From NCBI GenBank assembly GCA_017302015.1, contig JAFLEE010000005.1, positions 52,657 to 116,656 of the forward strand: a DNA stretch of 64,000 nt, given 5' to 3'. A model generated the notes under the pieces. The model made no database searches and was not told the origin of the DNA. It worked only from the letters and a program-made list of their open reading frames with translations. A program made the translations under genes and the position numbers. Shown piece after piece: positions 46,345 through 54,016 of the stretch (the stretch's first letter is position 1; every line of letters starts with the position of its first letter). The stretch is from Spirochaetota bacterium. Its GTDB lineage: Bacteria > Spirochaetota > UBA12135 > COTS27 > JAFLEE01.

Positions 46345-47238
46345 ATGCATGAGAAGCCCCCGCGCGCCCCTGCCCCGCGCGGGGAAAAAGTCCTCCCGGG
46401 TCCCGGGCATTCCTTCGCCATGGAGCGCTGGAAAGTACCGGTGCTCACCTGCGCCTACCACACCCACCCGGAGTTCGAGATCACCCTGGTCGACGGGGGG
46501 CACGGCAGCCGCCTCATCGGCGACCATCTCGGCGCCTACGGCGAAGGCGACCTCGTGCTCATCGGAAGCGGCCTCCCCCACCTCTACCACGGGCGCGCCG
46601 AAGACAGCCGATCTCCGACTTGGGCGCGTTCCTATGCGATCAAGTTCGCCCCCCATTGCTTCGGCCCCGATTTCTTCGAACTTCCGGAATTACGGCCCGT
46701 CCGCGCCCTTTTAGGCCGCTCGTCGCGGGGGCTCAGTTTCCCCCCCGCCACGCGAATGAAGGCGGCGGCCTAGATTCGAGCGCTCTTCCAGGAAACCCGC
46801 GGACCGAAACGGCTCGGCCTTTTCCTCGAACTCCTGGGCACCCTCGCCGAGTCGAAAGGAGCCACGGCCCTTTCCCTGCGCCACGGCGGCGATTTTCCCG
46901 CCAACAATAACCACCGCATCGATCGAGTCTTGCGCTGGATGCATGGCCAATTCACCCGGGAACTCCGCCTCGAGGATGCGGCGAAGGTGGCCGGTCTGGC
47001 CCCCGCCTCCTTCAGCCGTTTTTTCCGCGCGGCGACGAATAAACGGTTCATCGAGTACCTGGGCGAACTACGCATCGAAGAAGCCTGCCGCCGCCTGGCA
47101 GGCGGGGAAGAGCGCATTGTCACCATCGGCCTCGAGTGCGGCTACGCCAATCTGTCTAATTTCAACCGCCAATTCCTCCAACGCCGCGGCATGACCCCGC
47201 GAGCGTACCGGGTCCAATGGGCGGGACTGATGGCTTGA
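46345..47238 (+). pseudogene. AraC-family regulator interrupted by an in-frame TAG
   Basis: The frame encodes a full AraC regulator: a cupin-like sensor (CAYHTHPEFEITLV, GEGDLVLIGSGLPHLYHG) and two helix-turn-helix motifs (LRLEDAAKVAGLAPASFSRF, IVTIGLECGYANLSNFNRQF). A single TAG at 46771-46773 breaks it between MKAAA and IRALFQETRGPKRL. The frame is the same on both sides, and the downstream half keeps family-typical sequence for another 155 codons, so the stop is recent, a sequencing error, or read through. Without readthrough the first product would be a sensor domain only. The gene is divergent from the beta-helix/LamG gene, its likely target. Confidence 0.8.
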
Positions 47239-47374
47239 CGGGGGTTTGTCATCTTCCCGTGGTCGCTCGTAAACGGCCATACAACCGCTAACAAAGCGTG
47301 ATACTCAGCGAACCCCAATGGGCTGTGTGGAACCCCGGCCAGCCCCGGCTGGCGGCCTTCCACCCTTCACTCGA

Positions 47375-48235
47375 CTACGAACCCGAGAGCGATTGCCCGA
47401 CCCGCTCCAGATGGGCTGTGAGATCCATGACGGTCAGGGGTTTTCTCAGGAAACCGCTGACGACCGGTTCGCCCGGCACGACTTCCTTCTCGCCCAGGTA
47501 ATGCTCGGGGAGGTTCTTGGATTGGGGAGCGGCGCTGGCCAGGAGGATGCGCGAATTGAAATTCCGCTCCACGAGGTGGTTCACCAGGTCGTACCCCGTG
47601 CGCCCCGCCATCTGCACGTCGCTGATGACCACGCAATAGGTCCGCCCCCGTTTCTTGCCCTCGAAAAGCACGGCCTCCGCCGCCTCCACGCTATGGGCGA
47701 CTTCGATGCGTTCCCTGGCGATCCCGACCGCCGTGAGGAGCGAAACGCAGACATCCACCACTTCCGGCTCATCGTCGACCACCAATATGGAACACGCGCC
47801 CTGGGAGACCGCTGGGCGATAGAGGCAGGCATGGGGGGTGCTTTCTTCGTTCGGGTTTTCTCGCCGATGGTATTGCTGGCGCTCTCCGCACCGGATCTTG
47901 GTATTCTGGCATTCGTTGTCGAGGCAATACGGGCACGATCGTCCGCGGCGCTTGAGGATGCGCACCTCGTTCTCGAGGCGGAAGCGCCAAATCTGGTGTT
48001 CTTCCAACTGGTTCGCCGAGAGCCGCTCATATTGCTCGAGGATCTTCTCCAAAAGCGGCGTCGGCGGCCCCCGACGCAACCGCACGCCCATCTCGAACTC
48101 TTCCCGCGTCGGGCGCGGCAGGATGACCAGATCGTATTCCCCGCTGGCCAAGTCAAGGGGGTCTAAGGAATCAATCGGTACAAAAACGCCCCCATCGTAA
48201 TACACCCGCGCTTTCGGCCGCTCTTTCCCCGTCAC
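47375..48235 (-). CDS. Response-regulator protein with N-terminal DUF104-like and cysteine-cluster regions
   Basis: A 286-residue protein with an unusual order. Residues about 8-40 (ARVYYDGGVFVPIDSL ... LVILPR) resemble the DUF104/AbrB-like antitoxin fold. Residues about 60-95 look like a coiled coil. Residues 101-116 hold a cysteine cluster (CPYC at 101-104, Cys109, Cys116) that could bind zinc. Residues 148-280 are a complete receiver domain: Asp154/Asp155, phosphoacceptor Asp206 (VISDVQM), Ser234 and Lys265. There is no C-terminal output domain, so the N-terminal part must be the output. GAGGTG precedes the GTG start. No histidine kinase is adjacent. It converges on the interrupted AraC gene. 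Confidence 0.7.
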   Translation of the reverse strand: MTGKERPKARVYYDGGVFVPIDSLDPLDLASGEYDLVILPRPTREEFEMGVRLRRGPPTPLLEKILEQYERLSANQLEEHQIWRFRLENEVRILKRRGRSCPYCLDNECQNTKIRCGERQQYHRRENPNEESTPHACLYRPAVSQGACSILVVDDEPEVVDVCVSLLTAVGIARERIEVAHSVEAAEAVLFEGKKRGRTYCVVISDVQMAGRTGYDLVNHLVERNFNSRILLASAAPQSKNLPEHYLGEKEVVPGEPVVSGFLRKPLTVMDLTAHLERVGQSLSGS

Positions 48236-48340
48236 CTGACACCTCGTTGACCCGAATGGAACGGCGAATTCTCCGCTGGGGGTCTGTCGGTGTCAAAATA
48301 TTCTTCTGGAATCTGACGGGGTGATTGCTGCGGGCCATCG

Positions 48341-48620
48341 ATGTTCCCTTTCCCCACCCGGAATCCTCTTCGACGAACGCCCCCGCTCCCAATACGGAAA
48401 AAGCGCCGAATTCTACGCTGTCGCGAGTAGAATCCGATTCCCAGCACCCCACGCCAAGCGCTTGGCGAACCGCAAGGACTTCCCCGATTTCCATTTTTTG
48501 CATCTTTTTTAAGGCGGGGAACCTTCGTCTTCCCGCACGGAGAACGCCTGCGCCTTTCCCCCGGAGACTTCGGCTGCCGCCTCCCGCGCCTCGACCACCA
48601 GATACTCTCAGACGGGGCTG
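48341..48620 (+). pseudogene. Decayed 5' fragment of an AraC gene, paralogue of the gene at 50895
   Basis: About 280 bases align to the first part of the AraC gene at 50895-51175 at roughly 80% identity by eye. Shared protein segments include ILFDER, QYGKSAEFY and FPDF. The copy has lost the start codon position (TGT for TTG), gains a TAA at the end of FHFLHLF, and stops matching near 48614. It is in the same orientation as the intact copy, 2.5 kb away, with the AT-rich glycosyltransferase gene between them. Confidence 0.75.
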
Positions 48621-48698
48621 TCGATTGCATGATTCCGTCGATTGCTGGCAAATCGGAATGAATTGTAAATGCACTCGAAAGAAGAACTCTTTGAATCG

Positions 48699-50280
48699 TC
48701 ACGAACCTCGCATGACCCAGTGACTATTTCTATAAAAATTCTTTTTCTTATAAAAAAGGTTTGAATTAAAATTTGAAACAGGAATGCTGTCTCCTATAAG
48801 TAAAAAAATCTTTTTTGACTTGAGCAGAGAGATTGCCTGCTCCTCACCATCAAAACCACTTAATGAGGTCGCACCAAAGGGAAGAAAAAGTGTGTTTGAA
48901 TAAATCTCCGCCAACTGCTTACGATATGTATACCAAGCCCAACTATTCCCCAAATACAGCCCTTGCTCAAGGCAATCGGACCCCGGAAGAAAAACACTAA
49001 TGATGTTTTTATCGGCATAGACTTGCCGAGCCTTTTCCGATTCTATCAGGCCACTGATATGCACGTTGCGACTCTTATAATTTCCATAGAGTGAAGTCGA
49101 GAGAAATACAATGCTCAAGAGAGCAAGGAACGCAACGCCAATGGACATCATTCTACTGTTCAATACAGAAAACGACTTTGTGATTTCCATCGCAATCACA
49201 GAGAGGCTCACCCCTGCCACAAGCAAACCGGGAATTAAATAATGTGGCGCAGGATGTTTGCCAACAACTAGCAATGACGTGACCATCGCGACAAACGAGC
49301 CCCACAGGAGCCTTCGCAACTGTTTGTTTGTAATAACTTTGGGGACAACCAGCACAAAGAGAACTAAAATGAGAACAAAGAAAAAGATCCATTGACTTGA
49401 AAGAAGGTCAGCCATATTCGTTGCATATGTTTTCAAATCCACCCAACCACGCTCCCCCCCCCCCATAGCGTCCCTTATGAGTAAGGAGCTTTGCAAAAAA
49501 GCCAAAAAAGGTTCTCCACGGGGTAGTGACGACCGTTGCCACAAAAAAGGAAATGACAAAAATCGATGCGCCGATGATTTTTTGCGCCATGGTGCGGAGC
49601 GTGAAAACTCCAAGTAAGAGAAGGGGAAATGCAGTAATTTTAACCCCGCATGCAAATCCCGCGAAAATTAATGACAACGCGATCGACAAAAGAATCGATG
49701 TTTCTCGCTTGCCCACCCTTATTTCAATGGCAACTGAATCTTCTCGTAAAGAATATGCCCAAAAAATACAACTTCCGAGAGAAAAAAAGAACAAAAGGGG
49801 TTCGGCAGCAAATCTTCCAAACGAATGCATGACGACCGCCGGACTGAGCGCACAAAAAACTTGGGAGGCTATTGCAAGAATGGGTCTCATCCCTATTTTT
49901 ACAAGTGCAAAACCAAGAAAGAAAAGCATGGCCGCATTTAAAGCAGCTCCAACTACGACTAAATTCCTCATGTAACTTTCGGGATTCTTCAGGACAGAAA
50001 AAACGAAAGGATCGTTTCCATGGAATTGAAGCAAGTGCGACAAACGCAACGTGACTGCTCCAAAAACCTGGGAAGGCGTGCCTGGATGATCGGTATGCCA
50101 CACGGGCTTAAAATGATCTGCCAGCAGAAGGGAGTTGAAGAAGTAGATGTAGTCAGGATCGCTATTTTCTACGGCCCACGATGGCCCCCTTGCATTCATC
50201 CACCAAAGACCTGCCAATAAGGCGATTAATGGAACAATGCTATTAAGCAAGATGCCCGTGCTGTGCATTTTTGTATTCAA
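48699..50280 (-). CDS. GT-C-type membrane glycosyltransferase, frameshifted at an 11-C tract
   Basis: A multi-pass membrane protein of the GT-C / GT39-like type, which uses lipid-linked sugars on the outer face of the inner membrane. The N-terminal part has the acidic loop NSDPDYIYFFN and the motif HTDHPGTP, with about nine to ten hydrophobic helices overall. The reading frame breaks at GRYGGG: frame one ends at 49408 and the rest of the protein (GERGWVDLKTYATNMADLLS onward) is in another frame. Removing one base from the C run at 49454-49464 joins them into about 526 residues. The TTG start at 50280 has AGGAG at good spacing. The gene is strikingly AT-rich compared with everything around it, a sign of horizontal transfer. 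Confidence 0.75.
49454..49464. repeat. Homopolymer tract of 11 C, possible phase-variation site
   Basis: Eleven consecutive C on the + strand (G in the coding strand) inside the glycosyltransferase gene. Ten would restore the frame. Long G/C tracts in surface-glycan genes are classic slipped-strand switches. Confidence 0.7.
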
Positions 50281-50699
50281 AGAAGTACTCCTAAAGTAAA
50301 CTTAATAGCGAGTTGATATTCGATGCGATCCGCTCTGCCCTAAGAACCTTCCGTTAATCATCCGGCCAAATTGTTCCACTGGTTTATCAGGCATGAATTA
50401 CGGTGGAATTATCGACATAGGCGTCAATCATCACAAGCATTGCCTATTTTTTACTTCATATTGAAGAAATAGCCTCGTGTTTGTGACGGACATGGTTACA
50501 CATAAAGTTGAGCGTGCCCCAGGGAAATTAAAACCCGACCCATGCGCGAGAGCCCGACGTTTCTGTTTATGAGAACCATGGGTCATTCACATCTGGACAA
50601 GTTTTGTAACATCCCGATCCTTCCTGTCACGTAAGTCATCTTTACGATTCCATCCCAGGCACTCTCAGTTCGCTCTTCCTCACTCCGTGCCGACACACC

Positions 50700-50719
50700 A
50701 TTAATCCCCATGGATTAAT
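50700..50719. repeat. Perfect palindrome, candidate operator
   Basis: ATTAATCC, spacer CCAT, GGATTAAT: 8-bp perfect arms, directly followed by TATACT at 50720-50725 that could be a -10 box. Confidence 0.4.
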
Positions 50720-50881
50720 TATACTCTCAGCACCAACCGCAAGTCCTTTTGTCACATCGGCAACCCCGAATAGTCAGAAGTTGTGATTGACCGATCCAAC
50801 GCACCCACTGGCTATTTTAGGAATAGACCGAGTTCCGCTCTTAGGTCATAGTCGTTTCGCCAGTTTGGAAACTTGTTATGT

Positions 50882-50887
50882 TAGAAT
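50882..50887 (+). promoter_or_regulatory. Candidate -10 box of the AraC gene at 50895
   Basis: TAGAAT lies seven bases before the TTG start, with no Shine-Dalgarno sequence. Confidence 0.3.
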
Positions 50888-50894
50888 TGGTCGA

Positions 50895-51737
50895 TTGCCC
50901 CCCTCCCCCCCCGAAATCCTCTTCGACGAACGCCACCGCTTCCAATACGGGAAAAGCGCCGAATTCTACGTCGCCGCCGGTAGACTCCGCTTCCCCGCAC
51001 CCGACGCCAAGCGCCTGGCGACCCGAAAGGGCTTCCCTGATTTCCGTTTCATGTATCTTTTGGAAGGAGGGGGAACCTTCGTCTCCCCCCGCGGGGAACG
51101 CCTACGGCTTTCGCCCGGAGACCTCGTCTGCCGCCGCCCGCGCCTCGACCACCAGATGCTCCCCGACGGGGGCAAACTTTGGCGCGAGTTCTATCTCGTC
51201 CTTCCGCCCACCCTAGCCGCCGCCTTCGAAGAGGCGGGGCTTCTCCCCGAGGGAGATTACCACCCCCTCGGCCTCGACGCCTCCATGGAACGCGCCATGG
51301 CCGGCATCGGCGCCGCCGTGCGAGGGGCCAGATCCTTCGCCCCCCTCCTCTCCGAACTCGGCGATTTTCTCTCGTTCATCAAGCAGCGCACCGAGCGCAC
51401 CCGGCTGGGCGCCGCCGAACTCCGGCGCATCGAGCAGGCCAAGGGAATCCTCTCCCAAGGCCTCGAAGAGAACCTTTCCATGCGCCAACTCTCCCGGCGC
51501 CTGGGCCTCGATTACGACCTCTTCCGCAAGCGCTTCAAAGCCGCCACCGGCATGGCGCCCAAAGAGTTCCGATTGCGAAAAAAACTTGCCGCGGCCGCGG
51601 CGATGCTCACGGAAGGCGACACGTCCGTTTCATCGGTGAGCGAGGCCCTGGGTTACCCGGATGTCTTCTGCTTTTCGCGCCAATTCAAGGCCCATTTTCA
51701 TTCGACGCCGAGCGAGTATCGGAGGGGGTGGCGGTGA
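50895..51737 (+). CDS. AraC-family transcriptional regulator
   Basis: A 280-residue regulator with an N-terminal sensor (YLLEGGGTFVSPRGERLRL, SPGDLVCRRPRLDHQM) and two helix-turn-helix motifs (about residues 185-275; LSMRQLSRRLGLDYDLFRKRF and VSSVSEALGYPDVFCFSRQF). The start is taken as the TTG at 50895 because homology with the decayed copy at 48341 begins there and a TAGAAT box precedes it; the frame stays open further upstream without a better start. GC content returns to the genome norm within the gene. Its target is unclear; the glycosyltransferase upstream is divergent from it. Confidence 0.82.
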   Translation: MPPSPPEILFDERHRFQYGKSAEFYVAAGRLRFPAPDAKRLATRKGFPDFRFMYLLEGGGTFVSPRGERLRLSPGDLVCRRPRLDHQMLPDGGKLWREFYLVLPPTLAAAFEEAGLLPEGDYHPLGLDASMERAMAGIGAAVRGARSFAPLLSELGDFLSFIKQRTERTRLGAAELRRIEQAKGILSQGLEENLSMRQLSRRLGLDYDLFRKRFKAATGMAPKEFRLRKKLAAAAAMLTEGDTSVSSVSEALGYPDVFCFSRQFKAHFHSTPSEYRRGWR

Positions 51738-51856
51738 GCGAGAGGCTCGAAGGCGCCGGGGCGCTTCCGCATGCCAGCGACTGCATTAGGATGAATCTGT
51801 GAAATTTCGAAGAAATGATTCCTGGCCCATTCCCAATCATCTTAGGATCGCGTCGG

Positions 51857-52153
51857 TCAATTCATTTTTTCGGGCGTGATATTTTCCTCCATCCTGAAAA
51901 TATGCACCACGAGGATTGCGCTCCCCGCCTGTCGGTAGAAAATTCTTACCGGCGACTCCATGATTTGACGATAGGTTTTGTCCTGGAATTCGAGCGGATA
52001 GGAACCCATCCTCGGAAAGGTTTCGAGTTTTTCGATGGCGACAAAGACGCGACGAACCAATTCGATCGCAGCCCGCTCGTTGACCAGCGAAATATACTCC
52101 GCGACCCGATTCAGGTCTTCCATCGCAGAACGAGCGATGATTACTTGAGCCAT
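51857..52153 (-). CDS. RelE/ParE-family toxin
   Basis: A 98-residue toxin of the RelE/ParE superfamily, with the usual order of two helices (AMEDLNRVAEYISLVNERAA, VRRVFVAIEKLETFPRMG) and a C-terminal sheet ending in RQIMESPVRIFYRQ and ILVVHIFRMEENI. RelE types cut mRNA on the ribosome, ParE types block gyrase; the short sheet with the Arg motif does not decide between them. It overlaps the antitoxin gene by 13 bases and is translated after it. Confidence 0.85.
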   Translation of the reverse strand: MAQVIIARSAMEDLNRVAEYISLVNERAAIELVRRVFVAIEKLETFPRMGSYPLEFQDKTYRQIMESPVRIFYRQAGSAILVVHIFRMEENITPEKMN

Positions 52154-52398
52154 TTGACCATTTTTTTCTTTGCTTCGGCCACCGTATAGGTTTTTCCCTC
52201 GCGGAAGTCTCTCTCGCCCCGGGCGATCCCCTCGAGGATTCGTATCTTCTCCTCGATATGCTCGAAGGTTTCCACATCCACCAAATAGGCCGCGGGTTTG
52301 CCATGCTCCGTGATGAGCACGGGTTCGCGCTTCTTCGCGAGGTCCCCGATGATTTTGGTTGCCTTCCGCTTAAGCGAGGTGACGAGTTCAGTCTTCAT
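52141..52398 (-). CDS. Phd/YefM-family antitoxin
   Basis: An 85-residue antitoxin. The N-terminal DNA-binding fold shows the family pattern (LKRKATKIIGDLAKKREPVLITEHGKPAA split by YLVDVETFEHI), and the charged C-terminal tail would wrap the toxin. The ATG has no Shine-Dalgarno sequence, and the -10 box ends six bases before it. An inverted repeat covering the -10 box is the probable autoregulation site. Confidence 0.87.
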   Translation of the reverse strand: MKTELVTSLKRKATKIIGDLAKKREPVLITEHGKPAAYLVDVETFEHIEEKIRILEGIARGERDFREGKTYTVAEAKKKMVKWLK

Positions 52399-52433
52399 AG
52401 TGTCATTTTAGTGACACTCTAAATCGAAGTCAA
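52399..52433 (-). promoter_or_regulatory. Toxin-antitoxin promoter with overlapping operator
   Basis: On the minus strand TTGACT (52433-52428), 17 bases, TAAAAT (52410-52405), six bases, then ATG. A perfect inverted repeat, AGTGTCA and TGACACT with a six-base spacer (52399-52418), covers the -10 box and the expected start site. Confidence 0.7.
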
Positions 52434-52540
52434 ATCGCTCGGCCGAACAACCCTTACGCCGACGAAACGACACGATCTTTGAAATGCTCGTTCTTGCTCG
52501 CCGTTCACATACATCCGCGAATCAGATTCCGAATGCCCTC

Positions 52541-53659
52541 TCACTTCCCCAGCAAAACTTTCGCCAAAAACTCCCGCGTCATCTGTCCCGCCACCGGGTC
52601 GCGGAAACCCCCGTGCTTTTCCCCGGGAAAGAGGCGGTAGGTCGAAGAAACCCCCTTGGCCAAGAGCGCTTCATGGAGCCGCTGCCCCATGAGGGGCGGC
52701 ACCACCGTATCGGCGTCGCCGTGGAGAATCAGGAAGGGCGGGTCGTCGGCGCTGGCATAGGCGATGGGGTTGGCCCGTTGGATGCGGTCTTTGTCATTGG
52801 GAAAATCGCCCCCGAGCAATTTACCCTCTGGGGAAGCCGGGGAGAGATGGCCCGCGTAAGACAAGCCGAGATCGGTGGGACCGAACCAATCCACCACGGC
52901 CGCCACACGGCTCGAGACCCCGGGGTTTCCGCCCGAGCCCTCCAATTCGGCGATGTCCGCCGTGGTGCCCACCAGGGCGGCCAAATGGCCGCCGGCCGAG
53001 GATCCCCACACGGCCATGCGATCGGGGTCGATGCCATAGGCTTTGGCATTGGCGCGGAGGTGGCGGATGGCCGCCTTGCAATCCTCGATCTGCGCGGGAT
53101 AGATCGCCTCGCCCGTGAGGCGGTAATCGATGCTCGCGCAAAAAAAGCCCGCCTCGGCATAGGTCATGAGTTGGCCGAGTAGGGGTTGCTCCCGGGAACC
53201 GGATTGCCACCCGCCGCCATGGATGAACACGATGGCCGCCAGGGGCTTGGAGGCCTCCTTGGGTTTCAGGGTATCCATGAGGAGGGGCTTGCCCCCGCCG
53301 CTGCCATAGGCGATGGCGCGGGTGAGGATGACCGAAACGGGAATCTTTCGGGGTGGCGGGGCGCCCTTGGTCTGGTCGAAGGGATCGCCGGATCCCCCCG
53401 TATTGGAGGCGCCCGGGGGGCGCTGCTTGCCGGCCGCATCGATCTCATCCGGCGACAGACGGCCATCTCCGTTCACGTCGAGGCGTTGGAATAGGGGCGG
53501 GGGGCCCTTAAACTCGGCGCGGGTGACGATTCCATCGCCATCGGCGTCGTCTTTACGGATGCGCTCGGCCAGAGACGATTGGGGGAAGGCGGTGGCGAGG
53601 TGACAGGAGAGGACGAGGAGGATGAGCGGGATGGGAACGGAGGTCAAACGGGGATTCAT
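52541..53659 (-). CDS. Secreted alpha/beta-hydrolase with two EF-hands (BD-FAE-like esterase)
   Basis: A 372-residue secreted protein. After the signal peptide come two calcium-binding EF-hand loops, DADGDGIVTRAEF (about residues 38-50) and DVNGDGRLSPDEI (about 61-73), then a linker and an alpha/beta-hydrolase of the BD-FAE / esterase type. The oxyanion motif HGGGW is at about 147-151, the nucleophile Ser221 in GSSAGG, the acid in HGDADTVVP (about 315-317) and the His at 349 (EKHGG). It probably removes acyl or feruloyl groups from plant-type glycans. EF-hand plus esterase fusions are common in Verrucomicrobia and Planctomycetes. Confidence 0.82.
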   Translation of the reverse strand: MNPRLTSVPIPLILLVLSCHLATAFPQSSLAERIRKDDADGDGIVTRAEFKGPPPLFQRLDVNGDGRLSPDEIDAAGKQRPPGASNTGGSGDPFDQTKGAPPPRKIPVSVILTRAIAYGSGGGKPLLMDTLKPKEASKPLAAIVFIHGGGWQSGSREQPLLGQLMTYAEAGFFCASIDYRLTGEAIYPAQIEDCKAAIRHLRANAKAYGIDPDRMAVWGSSAGGHLAALVGTTADIAELEGSGGNPGVSSRVAAVVDWFGPTDLGLSYAGHLSPASPEGKLLGGDFPNDKDRIQRANPIAYASADDPPFLILHGDADTVVPPLMGQRLHEALLAKGVSSTYRLFPGEKHGGFRDPVAGQMTREFLAKVLLGK

Positions 53660-53714
53660 GGCCGATTTTCACCCCTGTTCTTCAGGTCGTCAAGGTATGA
53701 AAGGCCCCCTACCT

Positions 53715-53758
53715 GCTCCGTTTCAGGTCCGTTTCAGCTCCGTTTCTGCTCCGTTGCG
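53715..53758. repeat. Tandem repeat, four copies of an 11-base unit
   Basis: Consecutive units GCTCCGTTTCA, GGTCCGTTTCA, GCTCCGTTTCT and GCTCCGTTGCG, differing at one to three positions. Confidence 0.65.
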
Positions 53759-53808
53759 ACTGGCTCCTGTAACGCTCCGGTGTATATAAGGGTAGGAGGG
53801 AAGGGATT

Positions 53809-53926
53809 TGACCCACCCCCTGGCCCCCTCCCTCCGCCGAAAGCGGATGGAGGGGGAAAGATATGCAATCTCTTTCTTGCCCTCCCCATTGGCTTTCGGC
53901 CAAGGGGGAGGGTTGGGAGGGGGTCA
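53809..53926. repeat. Palindromic intergenic element (about 118 bases)
   Basis: Two arms of about 53-56 bases begin TGACCC on each strand and are roughly 70% complementary. Each arm has its own small hairpin (TCCGC CGAAA GCGGA, and TTGGC TTTCG GCCAA). This layout resembles REP or MITE-like non-autonomous elements. No other copy is seen in the window. Confidence 0.5.
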
Positions 53927-54016
53927 CAGGATTCATTCCCCCCAAGAATCCGGCAGAAAAGCAGAATAAAATTATAGGTCCCTATTTCGAATCCGCCCCC
54001 GGCACGGAGCGCAAGC

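Larger units (their letters stand above)
50281..50894. other. AT-rich intergenic region between glycosyltransferase and AraC
   Basis: No gene with a start signal is visible in this 614-base stretch. It is AT-rich like the glycosyltransferase and ends at the AraC promoter box. It contains the 20-base palindrome at 50700-50719 followed by TATACT. Confidence 0.5.

Noticed and set aside
46771..46773. TAG as a recoded sense codon in this organism
   Set aside because: TAG is used as the normal stop for other genes here (for example 2323-2325 and 21180-21182), so reassignment is unlikely.
53809..53926. CRISPR repeat or tRNA-like element
   Set aside because: There is a single inverted-repeat structure, no spacer/repeat periodicity and no tRNA T-loop or acceptor pattern.
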